Origin: Phenylobacterium sp. J367
Lineage (GTDB): Bacteria; Pseudomonadota; Alphaproteobacteria; Caulobacterales; Caulobacteraceae
Reading direction: 5' to 3'
DNA: 64,000 nucleotides
Assembly (NCBI RefSeq): GCF_024699985.1
Contig: NZ_JAJONA010000001.1
Location: 3,726,501-3,790,500 of the forward strand
Position numbers and translations under genes: made by a program
The notes under the pieces: model-generated
Seen by the model: the letters and a program-made list of their open reading frames with translations, nothing else
What the model was told of the DNA's origin: nothing
Database searches by the model: none
In this document: positions 8,881 through 19,504 of the stretch, in pieces
Layout of the letters: each line of letters begins with the position of its first letter
Position numbering within the stretch: position 1 is the stretch's first letter

Positions 8881-11800
8881 GGGCGGCTCCCTTTAATTGC
8901 GGCTTGCGGCGCAGCTGCCTTGGGCGCCCGCTTCGGAAGCCTTTCGGCGAGCTTGCGGCAGACCACGTAGAAGACGGGGGTGAAGGCCAGCCCGAAGAAT
9001 GTCACGCCCAGCATCCCGAAGAACACGGACGTGCCGAGCGCCTGGCGCATCTCCTGGCCTGGGCCGGTGGCCAGCATCAGCGGCACGACGCCCAGGATGA
9101 AGGCGAAGGAGGTCATCAGGATCGGCCGCAGGCGCGTCCGGGCGGCGGTGACCGCCGCCTGGAAACGGTTCTGTCTGTCCCGCTCCTCGGCCTGTTTGGC
9201 GAACTCGACGATGAGGATGGCGTTCTTCGCGGCCAGCGCCACGAGCACCACCATGCCGACCTGGGTCAGGATGTTGTTGTCCATGCCCCGGAGGCTTACG
9301 CCCACGAGCGCCGCCAGGATGCACATGGGCACGATCAGGATCACTGCCAGCGGCAGGGTGAAGGCCTCGTACTGGGCGGCCAGCACCAGGAACACCAGAA
9401 CCACGGCCATGACGAACACGAGGGCGCCGGAGTTGCCGGCGGCCTTCTCCTGGAAGGCCAGTTCGGTCCACTCGTAGCCCATGCCCTGGGGCAGGGTTCG
9501 GTCGGCAAGCTGCTCCATGGTTCCGAGGGCTTCCCCCGAGGAGACGCCGGAGGCGGCCGAACCGATCACCTCCGCTGCAGGGAAGAGGTTGAAGCGGACC
9601 ACACGAGTGGGGCCAGTGTCGTCCAGAAGCTGCGCCACCGATCCGACGGGGACCATCTCGCCGCCGGCGGAGCGGACCCGCAAGTCGGCGATATCTGCCT
9701 TCTCGTCCCGGCCGGAGGGCTCGGCCTGGGCGGTCACCCGGAAGGTGCGGCCACCGAGGGTGAAGTCGTTGACGTAGGTCGAGCCCAGGTAGGTTCCGAG
9801 GGTGTCGAATATGGCCTGCGGCTGGACGCCCATCATCAGCGCCCGGTCGCGGTCCACATCGGCGGAGACGCGCGGCGCGCCAGTGTTGAACTGGTTGAAC
9901 ACCCCCTGGACCTCCGGCGTGCCGGAAGCGGCGCCCATCAAGCCATTGGCCGCCTGTTCGAGCTCCCGGTAACCCAGCCCCGAGCGGTCTTGGACCATCA
10001 GCTTGAAGCCGCCGCCGTTGCCCAGGCCCTGCACGGGCGGGGGGGACAGGACGAAGATGTTGGCCTCCTCGACGGCGCCCAGCTTGCCCATGATCGCGCC
10101 CGCGACGGCGTCGGCTCCCAGCGCGGAGCCACGCTCTTGCCAGTCCTTCAGGCGGATGAACATGGTTGCGGCGTTCGACGCGTTGGAGAAGCTCGCCCCG
10201 TCCAGGCCGGCCATGGCGGCGACCGTCTCGACGCCAGGCATCTGGGCGACCTCGGCGGCAGCCTGCCGAACAATAGCGTCGGTGCGCTCCAGGGAGGCGC
10301 CCGGCGGCAGCTGGACGACGCCGATCAGCACGCCCTGGTCCTGCTGCGGGATGAACCCCGTGGGCGTGGCGATGAGACGCCAGCCGGTGACGGTCAGCAG
10401 GCCGCCGTAGACGACCAGCACGATCACACTGGCGCGAAGCAGGCGGGCGGTCATGCGACCGTACCGTTCGGAGAGCGCGTCGAAGGACTGGTTGAACCAA
10501 TCCCCGGCGCGCTGCAGGGGGCGCAGCCAGCGCGGACCGTGGTGCCCTTCGCGGTGCGGCTTCAGCAGCAGTGCGGCGAGGGCCGGGGACAGCGTCAGCG
10601 AAATCAGCAGCGAAATGGTCGCCGCCGCGGCGATCGTCACCGCGAACTGGCGGTAGAACTCGCCCGGAATGCCGGGCACGAAGGCAGTGGGCACGAAGAC
10701 CGCCAGCAGCACGAGGCCAATGGCGACAACGGCGCCGCTCACCTCGTCCATGGTGCGGTACGCGGCCTCGCGAGGGGAGAGGCCCTCGCGCATGTTCCGC
10801 TCCACATTCTCCACGACGACGATGGCGTCGTCGACGACGATTCCGACGGCGAGCACGAGCGCAAACAGAGACAGCGAGTTGATCGCGTAGCCGAGCGCGA
10901 GCTGCACGGCGAAGGTGCCGACCAACGCGACAGGGATCGCGAGGATGGGGATGATCGCCGCCCGCCAGGTCTGCAAAAAGACCACGATCACCAGAACCAC
11001 GAGGATGACCGCCTCGAGCAGGGTATGCTGCACCGCCTCGACAGACGCCTGGACGTACTCCGTGGGATTGTAGGGGATCGTATAGGCGACGCCGGGCGGG
11101 AAGTCGGCCTTGGCCGCTTCAACCGCGTTCAACACGCCGGCGGCGGTGGAAAGTGCGTTGGAGCCGGGCTGCTGGATGACCGCGACGCCGATGCCGCGCT
11201 CGCCGCCGAAATAGCCGCGGACGCTGTAGTCCTGCGAGCCCAGCTCAACACGGGCGACGTCGCGGACGCGGATGACGCGGCCCTCGGCGTCGGTGCGGAT
11301 GACCACGTTCGCGAACTCCTCGGGCGTGCCGAGGCGGCCCTGGACCTCCACCGGGAGCTGGGTGGCCACGCCGCGATCGGCCGGGGCCTGACCGAGCGCT
11401 CCGCCCGAAGCCTGGACGTTCTGCGCCTGCAGCGCGGCGACGATCTCCTGCGAGGTCAAATTGCGGGCGGCGGCTTTCTGCGGGTCGATCCAGATCCGCA
11501 TGGAGTAGAAGCCGCCGCCGAACAGCTGCACGCCGCCAACGCCGGGCACCCGCAGCAGCCGGTCGCGCAAGGTGGAGTTGGCGTAGTTGCCGACGAAATC
11601 GACATCCACGGCCGGATCCTTGGAGGTCAGTGCGATCAGCATCAGGAAGCCGGTCTGCTGCTTGTTCACGGTGACGCCGATCTGGCGGACCTGGGCGGGC
11701 AGACGGGGCTCGGCGAGCGCCACGCGATTCTGAACGAGCACCTGGGCCGAATCGAGATCCGTCCCTGGTTCAAAGGTCACCGTCAGCTGGACTGTGCCGT

Positions 11801-12055
11801 TGGAAGACGACGAGGTCATGTAGAGCATGCCTTCGACGCCGTTGATCTCCTGCTCCAGGGGGCGGCGACGGTCTCGGCGAGCGTCTCGGCTGAGGCCCCC
11901 GGGTAATTCGCCATCACCGACACCGTCGGCGGGGCGATTTCCGGGTACTGGGCGAGCGGCAGCTGCGGCAGGGCGAACAGGCCGAGCAGGGCCACGAACA
12001 CCGAGATCACGCCGGCGAAGATCGGCCGGTCGATGAAGAAGCGGGAGAACTTCAT
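8877..12055 (-). CDS. RND multidrug efflux pump, HAE1 family (one frameshift)
   Basis: An AcrB/MexB-like proton antiporter of about 1059 residues once corrected. It starts with [17 protein letters not shown] at 12055. The frame breaks at the run of five G at 11858-11862: adding one base restores the expected join from ETVAAP to [14 protein letters not shown]. The proton-relay membrane helix contains [20 protein letters not shown], and helix 10 has the expected [16 protein letters not shown]. Two large periplasmic loops are present. The pump follows its adaptor gene by 10 bases and overlaps the channel gene. A single-base loss in a homopolymer is more likely an error than a true null, but a real mutation cannot be excluded. 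Confidence 0.92.
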
Positions 12056-12065
12056 GTGGGACGGC

Positions 12066-13209
12066 CTAGCGGAGGATGGAGCCGGTGGAGGCCGGCGCCG
12101 CATTGGGCGCGGGGCGCGGGGCGGCGGCCTGGGGCTGGCGGCTGATGGCGACGTTGCGGGCCTGGATCTTTTGTCCCGGCCGGACGCGCTGGACCCCATT
12201 GACCACCACGCGGTCGTCGGGACGCAGACCGGCGCGGATCACCCGCAGGCCGTCGATCACCGGGCCGAGCGTCAGCGGTCGGCTCTGCGGGGCGCCGTCG
12301 GGGGCCACCACATAGGCCACCTTGCGCGGTCCGTCGGCGACGATGGCGGTCTCCGGGATGAGCAGGGCCTCGTAGGCGCCCGCGCCGGCCATCCTGGCTG
12401 CGCCGTACATGCCGGCCTTCAGGAAGCCTTTGGGGTTGCGCATCAGGGCGCGGACGCGGGTGGAGCCCGATTGCGGGTCGACGGTGTTGTCGAGGAAGTC
12501 GACGGTCCCTTCCCAGCGATATTCCGCCTCGTCCTGCAGGCGCACCTGCACGGGCGCGGGGGTCACGCCGCCGGCCTGCCGCTGGAGCTTCAGCAGCTGC
12601 GCCTCGGAGGCGTCGAAGATGAAATGGATTGGGTCGGCGGAGACAATGGTGGTGAGCACGTCGCCCGCCGATGTGCCGCCGGCGATGAGATTGCCGGGAT
12701 CCACCCTCCGGGCCGAGACCCGCCCGGCGGTGGGTGCGGTGACGCGGGTGAACTCGACATCCAGCTGCCGGGCGCGCAGCGTGGCGTCCGCCACGGCGGC
12801 CGCCGAGCGGCGGCTCTCGTACTCCTCCTGGGAGATCGCCTTGGCCGCCAGCAGGCTCTCGGCGCGCTTCAGCTCGGTGCGGGCCTGCCCGGCTTGGGCC
12901 TGAGCGGCGGCGAGCTGCGCCTGGGCCGGGCGAGGATCGAGGGTGAAGAGCAGCTGGCCCTTGCGCACCACCTCGCCGTCACGGAAGTGGACGGCCTGAA
13001 GATAGCCGCCGGTCCGAGCGCGGACGTCGACCTGCTGCACCGCCTCGAACCGGCCGGTGAAGTCGTCCCAGTCGCGCACCGTGGCCTTCAGCGGGCGCCG
13101 CCACAGAAACGACCGGCGCGGCGGCGACGGGCGGTCCTTCCTTCCGTCCGCAGCCAACAAGCGCCAAGCTCGCCAGCGCCATCAGCGCGAGCGTTCGGAA
13201 GGTTTGCAT
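12066..13209 (-). CDS. RND efflux periplasmic adaptor lipoprotein (one frameshift)
   Basis: About 380 residues after correction. The start [20 protein letters not shown] gives a lipoprotein signal with Cys20. The frame breaks near the GGG at 13093-13095; removing one base joins VVSVAAP to [16 protein letters not shown]. After that come the lipoyl half-motifs, a short coiled-coil hairpin (ALAAAQAQ-type, around residues 95-140), the beta-barrel and the membrane-proximal domain. This is the MexA/AcrA-like partner that bridges the pump and the NodT-type channel. It is the first gene of the operon, divergent from the TetR gene at 13325. Confidence 0.9.
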
Positions 13210-13252
13210 CGGTCTCTGTCCCTCGAGCGCGCTGGGGAGGCGCGGGTCAGTC

Positions 13253-13298
13253 AGTCAACGGTCGGTGACTTATGGGCGCCATCGGTGTAAGTCAACGG
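13253..13298. promoter_or_regulatory. Probable TetR operator between the RND operon and its regulator
   Basis: The 115-base divergent gap holds an inverted repeat GGTGACTTA (13264-13272) and TAAGTCAAC (13288-13296), matching at 8 of 9 positions, and the word AGTCAACGG appears twice as a direct repeat (13253-13261 and 13290-13298). AGTCA at 13253 also pairs with TGACT at 13266. Nested symmetry of this kind is typical for TetR regulators that control a divergent efflux operon. Ribosome-binding site GGAGGA for the TetR gene follows at 13313-13318. Confidence 0.6.
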
Positions 13299-13324
13299 GC
13301 GTGGACATTGGCGGAGGAACTTCC

Positions 13325-13894
13325 ATGAGGCAGGCTGAGGGCCCGACCCGCGCCCGCAACGCCGTGGCCACACGGAGCGCTATCCTTTCGGCGGCGCGGT
13401 CGCGCTTTGCGGAGGAAGGCTACGACGCCGCTAGTGTGCGCGGCATCGCGGGCGAAGCGGGCGTCGATCCGGCGTTGGTGCTGCGCTACTTCGGCTCGAA
13501 GGAGGAGTTGCTCGCCGCGGTACTTGCCGAGAGCGGCTCGGTTCGAGACCTCCTGGAGGGCCCGCGCGAGGATTTCGGCGCCCGGGCCGCCCGGATGCTG
13601 CTTCTCGATCCCGTAGAGGATCATAAGCTGGCGGTGCTGCAGATCATCCTGCGCTCGGCGTCGTCCGCCAGGGCCGGGCCGCTGGTTCGGCGGAACACTC
13701 AGGAACGGTTCTACGAACCGATAGAGGCTTGGCTGGGTGGGCCGGATGCGCAGATCCGGGCCCGCGCGGTAGGGGCGATCATCATGGGCGCTGCCCTGTC
13801 CCGGGCGATCGACAACAACGGCCTCGAAGACGAAGCGGATCGCCTGGGCCTGGCCGGCCGCCTCGCAGAAACGCTGCAGCTGGCGATCGAGTGA
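13325..13894 (+). CDS. TetR-family regulator, likely repressor of the RND operon
   Basis: A 189-residue protein. The N-terminal helix-turn-helix spans about residues 15-62, with RSAILSAARSRFAEEGYDAA leading into VRGIAGEAGVDPALVLRYFGSKEELL. The C-terminal ligand-binding domain resembles the TetR_C_33/AefR-like type (inference). GGAGGA 7 bases upstream supports ATG 13325 over the earlier in-frame ATG at 13265. It is divergent from the adaptor-pump-channel operon and the shared gap contains palindromes, so it very likely represses the operon and itself until a substrate of the pump binds. Confidence 0.9.
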   Translation: MRQAEGPTRARNAVATRSAILSAARSRFAEEGYDAASVRGIAGEAGVDPALVLRYFGSKEELLAAVLAESGSVRDLLEGPREDFGARAARMLLLDPVEDHKLAVLQIILRSASSARAGPLVRRNTQERFYEPIEAWLGGPDAQIRARAVGAIIMGAALSRAIDNNGLEDEADRLGLAGRLAETLQLAIE

Positions 13895-14486
13895 GATCGG
13901 ATCGCCGTGAGTTGAATCTCAGAGCCACGACCGTTCGCTTCGAAGCCAGCGATCAGAGATGGATCAGCGGAGGCTCGGTTGGTGGTCGCTGACCTGCCCA
14001 GCGGCCGCCGGCTCCAAGATCCTTCCGCCGGGTCTGGTCACCAGCGGACGGGAAGCTCTGGCAGTTGCGCGCCTCGCGCAGACCGCCGAACACCGACCGC
14101 GGCCGCAGATCTCCGCGGCGCGGCGCCTCCGACGCGGTGGCCCCGGCCAGCGCCCCGAACATGACTTCCGCCTCGACATGAACCCAGCACGTTCGTCGGC
14201 CGCTGGCGAGTGATCCGCTCCAGCCGGCGAACAAGGAAGTTTCGGGTCACACCTAGGGTCACCTCCACTTCGTGGATCTCGTCCCATCGAGATCACCGGT
14301 GTCACGGATTCGAATTCAGGCCCAGCCGGCGCGCCCGAAGCGCCGCTTGCCGCATCTGGGGTGCAAAGCGAAGGACTGGTTGGACGGTTTGGCCTGGATG
14401 CAATGGTCGGCTCGTCGGGCGCGTGGCCCGAACCGGGCCGGTCAGCGGGGGCGGCGGGATAGGGCCGCCCCCACCTGAAGCGGCCG
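13895..14486. other. 592-base gap with a hairpin at its right end
   Basis: No gene recognised on either strand. At 14447-14472 the sequence GGGGGCGGC and its complement GCCGCCCCC form a 9-base-pair hairpin with an 8-base loop, 15 bases past the stop of the minus-strand TonB receptor. It lacks a T-run, so it is at best a weak terminator or a transcript-stabilising structure. Confidence 0.45.
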
Positions 14487-17168
14487 TCAGAAGAACCGAT
14501 ACTGCAGCTCGATCCCGTAGGTTCGGGGCGGCGTGAGCGGATAGCTCGTTGCAACCCCCTGAGTGACAGGAATGATTGTGGAGCCGCCGGCCGTGGCGGA
14601 ACCGACGTAGCCGGCTCGCCGCGCCGCCGTTGCGCCGCCCTCATACCCCACCTCGTCGAAGATATTCTTGGCGAAGAGGATGACGGTGTAGCGCTCGTTG
14701 GCAGGCGTCCAGGTCACGCGCGCGTCAACCTGTTCCCAGGAAGGTGAGCGCGAGTAGGCGCGGTTGAAGATCGATCCGTATTGAGCGTCACGCCAGGTGT
14801 AGCTGGCCGAAGCCGTCAGCGAAGCGGCCTCGAACAGCCAAGTGTAGTTCACATTCAACGCGACCTTGTGCTTTGGCGCGTTGGGCAGCTTCTGACCCTT
14901 GAGGTCCTGGCCGAGCTGGAACCCGCCCCCCGTGAGCGCGGTGAACACGTCGGCCGGGCAATTGTCCGCGGCCGACGGGGTCGCCTGGCGGGCCACGCAG
15001 TCCGCGATTGAACCCAGCGGGGTTGCATCCGGGTCGAGTGCGGCCGGGTCCGCGGGGTCGACCACCCCGCTGGCTCGTCTGATCTCGGAGTTCAGATAGG
15101 AATAGTTGAAGAGTATCTGCAGATTATCCAACGGCTGCCAGATGGTCTCCAGCTCAACGCCCATCGAGATAGCTTTGGGCACGTTGTAGAACACCGACTG
15201 GGCCTGGGTGACACCTCCGGCGGTGTCGATGATCGTTAGCGGGATTTGCGCATTCTTGTACTCATAGTGGAACAGCGCAATGTTGGTCTGCAGGTTGCGC
15301 CCGAAGGTCTTCTTGAGACCCACCTCGATGTCGTCCAGATATTCCGCCTTCGTATAGGGGTTGGCGGTAAGCGCCGTATCGACGCCGATGCGGAAGCCGC
15401 CCGCCTTGTAGCCGCGGCTGTAGCGGACATAGGCGGTCGTGGCGGGATCTGGCTCCCACTGAAGCGTGACGTTGCCGGTAAGCGCGTCCCAATCGGCGTC
15501 GTACTCCCGCCGAGCGCGACCTGTGGCCGGGTCAAATGTGAAGTCTTGCGACACGCCTTTCGGTGGCGTGGCTCCGGGGATGAACAGCGCCTGGGTGAGG
15601 TCGATCGCCGGCGTGAAGGGCCCGGTCTGCTCCGGCGTCAGCCCGGGCGTGCAGGCGAAGAAGGCGAAGCACAGGACGCGCGCCTCCTCCGAGCCCGACT
15701 TCTCGTCGAGCGAGTATCGTCCGCCGACCGTCAGCTTCCAGGCATCGGTGAACTCATAGTCCACCTGAGCGTAGACCGCCTTCGACTGGATATGGAACTT
15801 GGGCTCGTCATAGCTCCGCTGCAACAGCGGGTTTGGCGGGCATGCGTTGCCGAAGCGGGGGCAGCTCACGCCCAAGGGGGCGGCGATCTGTGGCTGAAGA
15901 AACAGGTACGTGGACGTGGGCTGCTCAAAGTGCTCGTTCCAGGAGTAGACGCCGGCGAGCCACTGTAGCGGTCCCTCGTGGGTCGAACTGAGGGTGAGCT
16001 CGTGGCTCCACCACTCCTCGATCTCCTGGTAATTGTAGACCTGTTGCGGGAAGACCCGAAGGCCGCCGGCCAACGTATAGCTCTGCACGGGCGCCACGGT
16101 GTCGTCCGGCGGCCGATTGAGCGTGTAGTGATAGCGCGCGCCACCGGTGGTGTACTTCACGTCGAAGCTGGGCGCGTGCCAGATCCATTCGCTGGCAAAG
16201 ATCCAGGTGCCGTCCAACTTGACCTGATAGGGTATGACCGAAGCGATCTTCCGAGGGTCGCGGTCAGCCGGGTTCTCGCAGCCGAGAGGCGAGGGGTTGA
16301 CCACGTTCGTGACCCGGCCGCTGCAGCCATAACCCGGCTCCTGGGACGTTGCGCCGTTGGCCACCTCAAAGCTGGCGTAGGGGCCCGGCGTGAACGTGCC
16401 GCGGGCGCCGGGCCCGCCAGAGCCGTTGCGCCATTGGATCCAGGTGAGCTTGGTCCAGCCTTCGAAATTGTCGTTGAAGTCGAATTTCAGCTGGCCCTCG
16501 ACGATGTTGGTGTCGATCACGTTGCCCTCATCGGGCTGCCCGGGCACGATGTTGTCGTACCAGCCTTCCGTCTGCTTTTCCCAATTGGCGGCGAGTCGGA
16601 ATTTCACGCCGGGAATGGTCGTTGGGCCGGAAACGGCGCCCTCGAGCACGTGACGATTGTAGTTCGCATAGGTCGCCCTGACCTCGGCGTAAGGCTCATC
16701 CGTAGGTCGCTTGGACACCAGGTTGATCGCCCCCGCGATGGCATTGCGCCCGTACAGCGTCGCTTGTGGCCCCCGCAGCACCTCGATCCGCTCCACGAAC
16801 AGCGGTGTCTTGCCGGCTTCCACCGTCGAGGTGGTGTAAATTCCATCTGAATAAACCGAAACGGATGGATCGGCCGCGTGTACGTTCGTCGTTCGTCCCA
16901 CCCCGCGAAGACTGACCCGATCCAATTGGCTGGAATATTGCAGTCCGGGCGTGAAGTTGGTTAGGTCGAAAACCGTCGATATGCCGAGCTGGTCGCGCTT
17001 CTCAGATGTGAATGCTGAAATCGCGACGGGAACGTCCTGTAGACTTTGCTCTCGGCGCTCAGCGGTGACCACGAGTTCTTCGATCGTGTTTGCCTGTTGT
17101 GCGCGCGCCTCGTGAGCCACCATCACGCCGACTGCGGCGACTGTGGCCATCAACTGCCTTTTCGACAT
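14487..17168 (-). CDS. TonB-dependent receptor
   Basis: An 893-residue outer-membrane gated channel that takes up a bulky ligand using TonB energy. A signal peptide (about 1-23, ending HEARA) is followed by the TonB box region IEELVVTAERREQSLQDVPV, the plug domain (about 35-150, with VERIEVLRGPQATLYGRNAIAG split over its core), and the barrel, ending in YGIELQYRFF with the terminal Phe expected for BAM recognition. The TAERREQSLQDVP pattern is common in the large receptor expansions of sphingomonads and Caulobacteraceae; the ligand cannot be told. AGGA precedes ATG 17168. The frame is intact. Confidence 0.93.
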   Translation of the reverse strand: MSKRQLMATVAAVGVMVAHEARAQQANTIEELVVTAERREQSLQDVPVAISAFTSEKRDQLGISTVFDLTNFTPGLQYSSQLDRVSLRGVGRTTNVHAADPSVSVYSDGIYTTSTVEAGKTPLFVERIEVLRGPQATLYGRNAIAGAINLVSKRPTDEPYAEVRATYANYNRHVLEGAVSGPTTIPGVKFRLAANWEKQTEGWYDNIVPGQPDEGNVIDTNIVEGQLKFDFNDNFEGWTKLTWIQWRNGSGGPGARGTFTPGPYASFEVANGATSQEPGYGCSGRVTNVVNPSPLGCENPADRDPRKIASVIPYQVKLDGTWIFASEWIWHAPSFDVKYTTGGARYHYTLNRPPDDTVAPVQSYTLAGGLRVFPQQVYNYQEIEEWWSHELTLSSTHEGPLQWLAGVYSWNEHFEQPTSTYLFLQPQIAAPLGVSCPRFGNACPPNPLLQRSYDEPKFHIQSKAVYAQVDYEFTDAWKLTVGGRYSLDEKSGSEEARVLCFAFFACTPGLTPEQTGPFTPAIDLTQALFIPGATPPKGVSQDFTFDPATGRARREYDADWDALTGNVTLQWEPDPATTAYVRYSRGYKAGGFRIGVDTALTANPYTKAEYLDDIEVGLKKTFGRNLQTNIALFHYEYKNAQIPLTIIDTAGGVTQAQSVFYNVPKAISMGVELETIWQPLDNLQILFNYSYLNSEIRRASGVVDPADPAALDPDATPLGSIADCVARQATPSAADNCPADVFTALTGGGFQLGQDLKGQKLPNAPKHKVALNVNYTWLFEAASLTASASYTWRDAQYGSIFNRAYSRSPSWEQVDARVTWTPANERYTVILFAKNIFDEVGYEGGATAARRAGYVGSATAGGSTIIPVTQGVATSYPLTPPRTYGIELQYRFF

Positions 17169-17306
17169 CTATTCCTCCCCACAACCGCGAATTGATCCCG
17201 GTTAATATTGTATGGGACATCCTTTGTCGGTCTCAGCGCCACGTCAAGAGCGAGACCATTGTTCGCCGATCCTGCCGCTTAGGTCATACCGCTGGCCGCG
17301 CCCAGC

Positions 17307-17409
17307 TTGACCCCTGCCGCTTGTATCTGACATTACTATCTGACTTGCTGCGCACCGTTCTTCCCCGCAGCAGCCCCTTGACCGCGCTCTCTGGGCGCGG
17401 TCAATTTTT
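17307..17409 (+). ncRNA. Candidate small RNA ending in an intrinsic terminator
   Basis: In the 424-base gap between the TonB receptor start and a MarR gene, a plus-strand terminator (17378-17409) has no gene in front of it. Upstream are a TTGACC box (17307-17312), a TACTAT box (17334-17339, spacing a long 21 bases) and a first hairpin, TGCTGCG (17347-17353) with CGCAGCA (17366-17372). Together these suggest a two-hairpin RNA of roughly 60-70 nucleotides, divergent from the receptor gene. The promoter is weakly supported; the RNA is an inference from structure. Confidence 0.35.
17378..17409 (+). terminator. Strong intrinsic terminator on the plus strand
   Basis: TTGACCGCG (17378-17386) pairs perfectly with CGCGGTCAA (17396-17404), with a 9-base loop, followed at once by TTTTT. 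The T-run is on the plus strand only, so it stops rightward transcription, although no plus-strand gene lies upstream. Confidence 0.85.
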
Positions 17410-17592
17410 GCGGCCGCTGATGCGGCGCTAGGCGGCGTGGGATTGGCGTGTTGCCGAACTCTGGACTTCGAGTTCTCGGAGGCGCGCTACCTTGAGGCGC
17501 ACCTCTGGGCCTGCGCGGGTGGGCCTACGTGGAGTCGAGGCAACTGCGGCGACGTCGCACTGTCCTGAGCGGAAGTCGCCGCAAGGATGGCG

Positions 17593-18073
17593 TCAGCGAT
17601 CGAGTTCGAAACTGAGGTTCGACCTCATGCGATCGAGAAGTCGAAGCAGGGTGATCTGTTCCTCACGGCTGATGCCTTGAAAGGTGATCTCACGAAGCCA
17701 GTGCGCCGCCGCTATCATCTGCGGGAGGACTGAGGGGGGCGTCTTCTCCCGCAACCACGATCCACTCCCGCTGGTCCGAGGGCGAGCGTTGGCGGCTTAC
17801 CAGGCGCAGGCCTTCCAGCGCTCGCACGAGCTGCCCGAGCGGAGCGCGCTCGAGCTCGAGCCGTCTTGCAAGTTCTGACTGTGACAACCCTTGATTTTCA
17901 AGCACGTAGACCAGCACGCGCCATTGAGGGCGAGTAAGGCCAAGATCCCGGACCCGTCGATCGAACCCCTTCCGCATCAGGCGGGTCACGTCACCGAGCA
18001 GGAAGCCCGCGCCTTCGACCTGGGCGGCGTACGCCGACTCGCCCCTCGGGTGTTGTTTCTGCCGTGACGTCAT
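17593..18073 (-). CDS. MarR-family regulator (one frameshift)
   Basis: About 159 residues after correction. The core reads GFLLGDVTRLMRKGFDRRVR, then the winged helix with LSQSELARRLELERAPLGQL and a wing with SPSDQREWIVV. The frame breaks at the run of six G at 17734-17739; removing one base gives EDAPSVLPQMIAAAHWLRE and a normal C-terminal helix ending NLSFELDR before a TGA at 17593-17595. ATG 18073 is chosen because it directly precedes a typical MarR N terminus. It is divergent from the double winged-helix gene at 18280. Its target is unknown; the TonB receptor downstream is a possible one. Confidence 0.85.
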
Positions 18074-18279
18074 CTTTCCGCGGGTGTCTCCAGGGATTCG
18101 GCGCCACCTTCGCCGAAGGAAGGAACTCGCGCAAACGGCTTGCGACCGCTTCGCATGGCTGCTGCTTTCCAGCACAGGTTACTGGCCGCGCAAGAGATTG
18201 TCGGCAAGGGAGCGCCGGCGCCAGCGAGACGAGGACTGCCGCAGCCCCCCGGGGTGAACTCGAGCGCGAAAGGGCGTGC

Positions 18280-19178
18280 ATGACGGACACACTATGCGTC
18301 TTGAGCATCACGATTGGGTTCCTAATGGACCAGGTCAACGCCCGTCGTGGCCTGAGCCTGACCGATGCGGTGGTCCTGGCCACGCTCACACAGGCCAACT
18401 CAGGCGCCTGGATGCCCGATTCGGGTCACCAGTCAGCCTTCGTCACCTACGACGCCTCGCCGCCCGACGACCTGCTGCGGCCGATCAGCATCAACGCCAT
18501 TTCGCAGAGCCTCGGGCTTCCGTTCGAAACGGTCCGTCGCCGGGTGCGGCGGCTTGCTCAGCTCGGCCTTTGCCGCAACGCCCCCGGGGGATAGTGGTGA
18601 TGCCCGCAGCGCGTGTCGGCTTCCCGGGACATCATCGCGAACTCGAAGCAGGATATGCAGCGCTATCGGCGCTTCACGCCGCCCTCGCTCAAGCGGGCGT
18701 CGTGTTTGAGGCGCCAGCGCCTCGCCAAGGCGAGGCCTCCCCGGTACGCGCCGCCGCCCGTCTCTGGTCCGAGTACCTCTTGCGCGTTGTGGTGCTCGCG
18801 CTTGCGGCGTTCGGAGACGTGGTCAGTGCGGCAATCTGGTTTGAGGTCTTTCGATCGAACACCGAACTCGATTGCCGGACCGCGTGCCTGGGAGCCGAAG
18901 TGGACCGGCAGCCCGTGACGGCTTCGCAGGCCGCCCGGCGGCTGCGCTTACCGATAGAAACGACGCGCCGCCGCCTGTGGGACCTTGCCGAAATGGGCAG
19001 TTGCGTGCGGGCTCGTCGGGGGTTTGTCGTGCCGGACGCCGCGCTCGAGCGGGGCGCGGTCATCCAACTGGCCGCTCAGAACCTCCTCGACCTCCAGCGG
19101 ATGTACCTGCGCCTCGCCGCCGTTGAACGTCAGCCGGCGCTGCGAGCGATGGGGTCGTTAGGCGCTGGCCGTGACTAG
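18280..19178 (+). CDS. Protein with two winged-helix repeats, putative regulator (one frameshift)
   Basis: About 299 residues after correction. The two halves look like copies of one unit. The first has ISINAISQSLGLPFETVRRR with LAQLGLCRNAPRGIVVMP after it; the second has VTASQAARRLRLPIETTRRR with LAEMGSCVRARRGFVVPD. Each is preceded by a hydrophobic helix pair and followed by a helical segment (ALSALHAALAQAG and LLDLQRMYLRLAAVE). This reads as an internal duplication that gives one chain two DNA-binding modules. The frame breaks in the C5G5 run at 18581-18590; one added base joins the halves. ATG 18280 precedes the first repeat. I do not know a named family. Divergent from a MarR gene. Confidence 0.6.
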
Positions 19179-19504
19179 GGGTGACCGGCGGCCCTTGAGA
19201 GCGAGGACGGCAGGTTCTGGCAGGTCGGAGTCCTTGAGGGGCCGGCGCGGGCGCCGCGCCGAACTGGACCGATAGGCGCCCACGTTGAAGACCTCGAGCG
19301 CGTCTGCTCAGGAGCGCCGACCGCTCGCGAGAGCTGGCATCGCTGAGCGTTGGTGGGCGGTCAGCCGGCCCCCCTCTCATTCGCCCATCCGACGAGCCCG
19401 GGCTGAGCCTGCCCGCTCCCCCCATCCATTGAACCCGCACCCACGGCGCCACGGAGTAGTCATCCACGTCCGAGGTCGTGCGCCGCTCGGAGCCGTCACG
19501 CAGA
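19179..19504. other. 326-base gap, nothing recognised
   Basis: Lies between two convergent genes. No hairpin with a T-run and no supported ORF was found. Confidence 0.4.

Noticed and set aside
8904..11906. A 1000-codon open frame on the plus strand opposite the RND pump gene
   Set aside because: It is rich in His, Gly, Asp and Arg, has no domain and mirrors the codon structure of the real pump gene; long antisense frames are expected at this GC content.
8877..13209. RND pump and adaptor as true pseudogenes
   Set aside because: Both breaks are single bases in G runs, and the same pattern affects der and purF, so error is the simpler reading; kept as CDS with a caveat.
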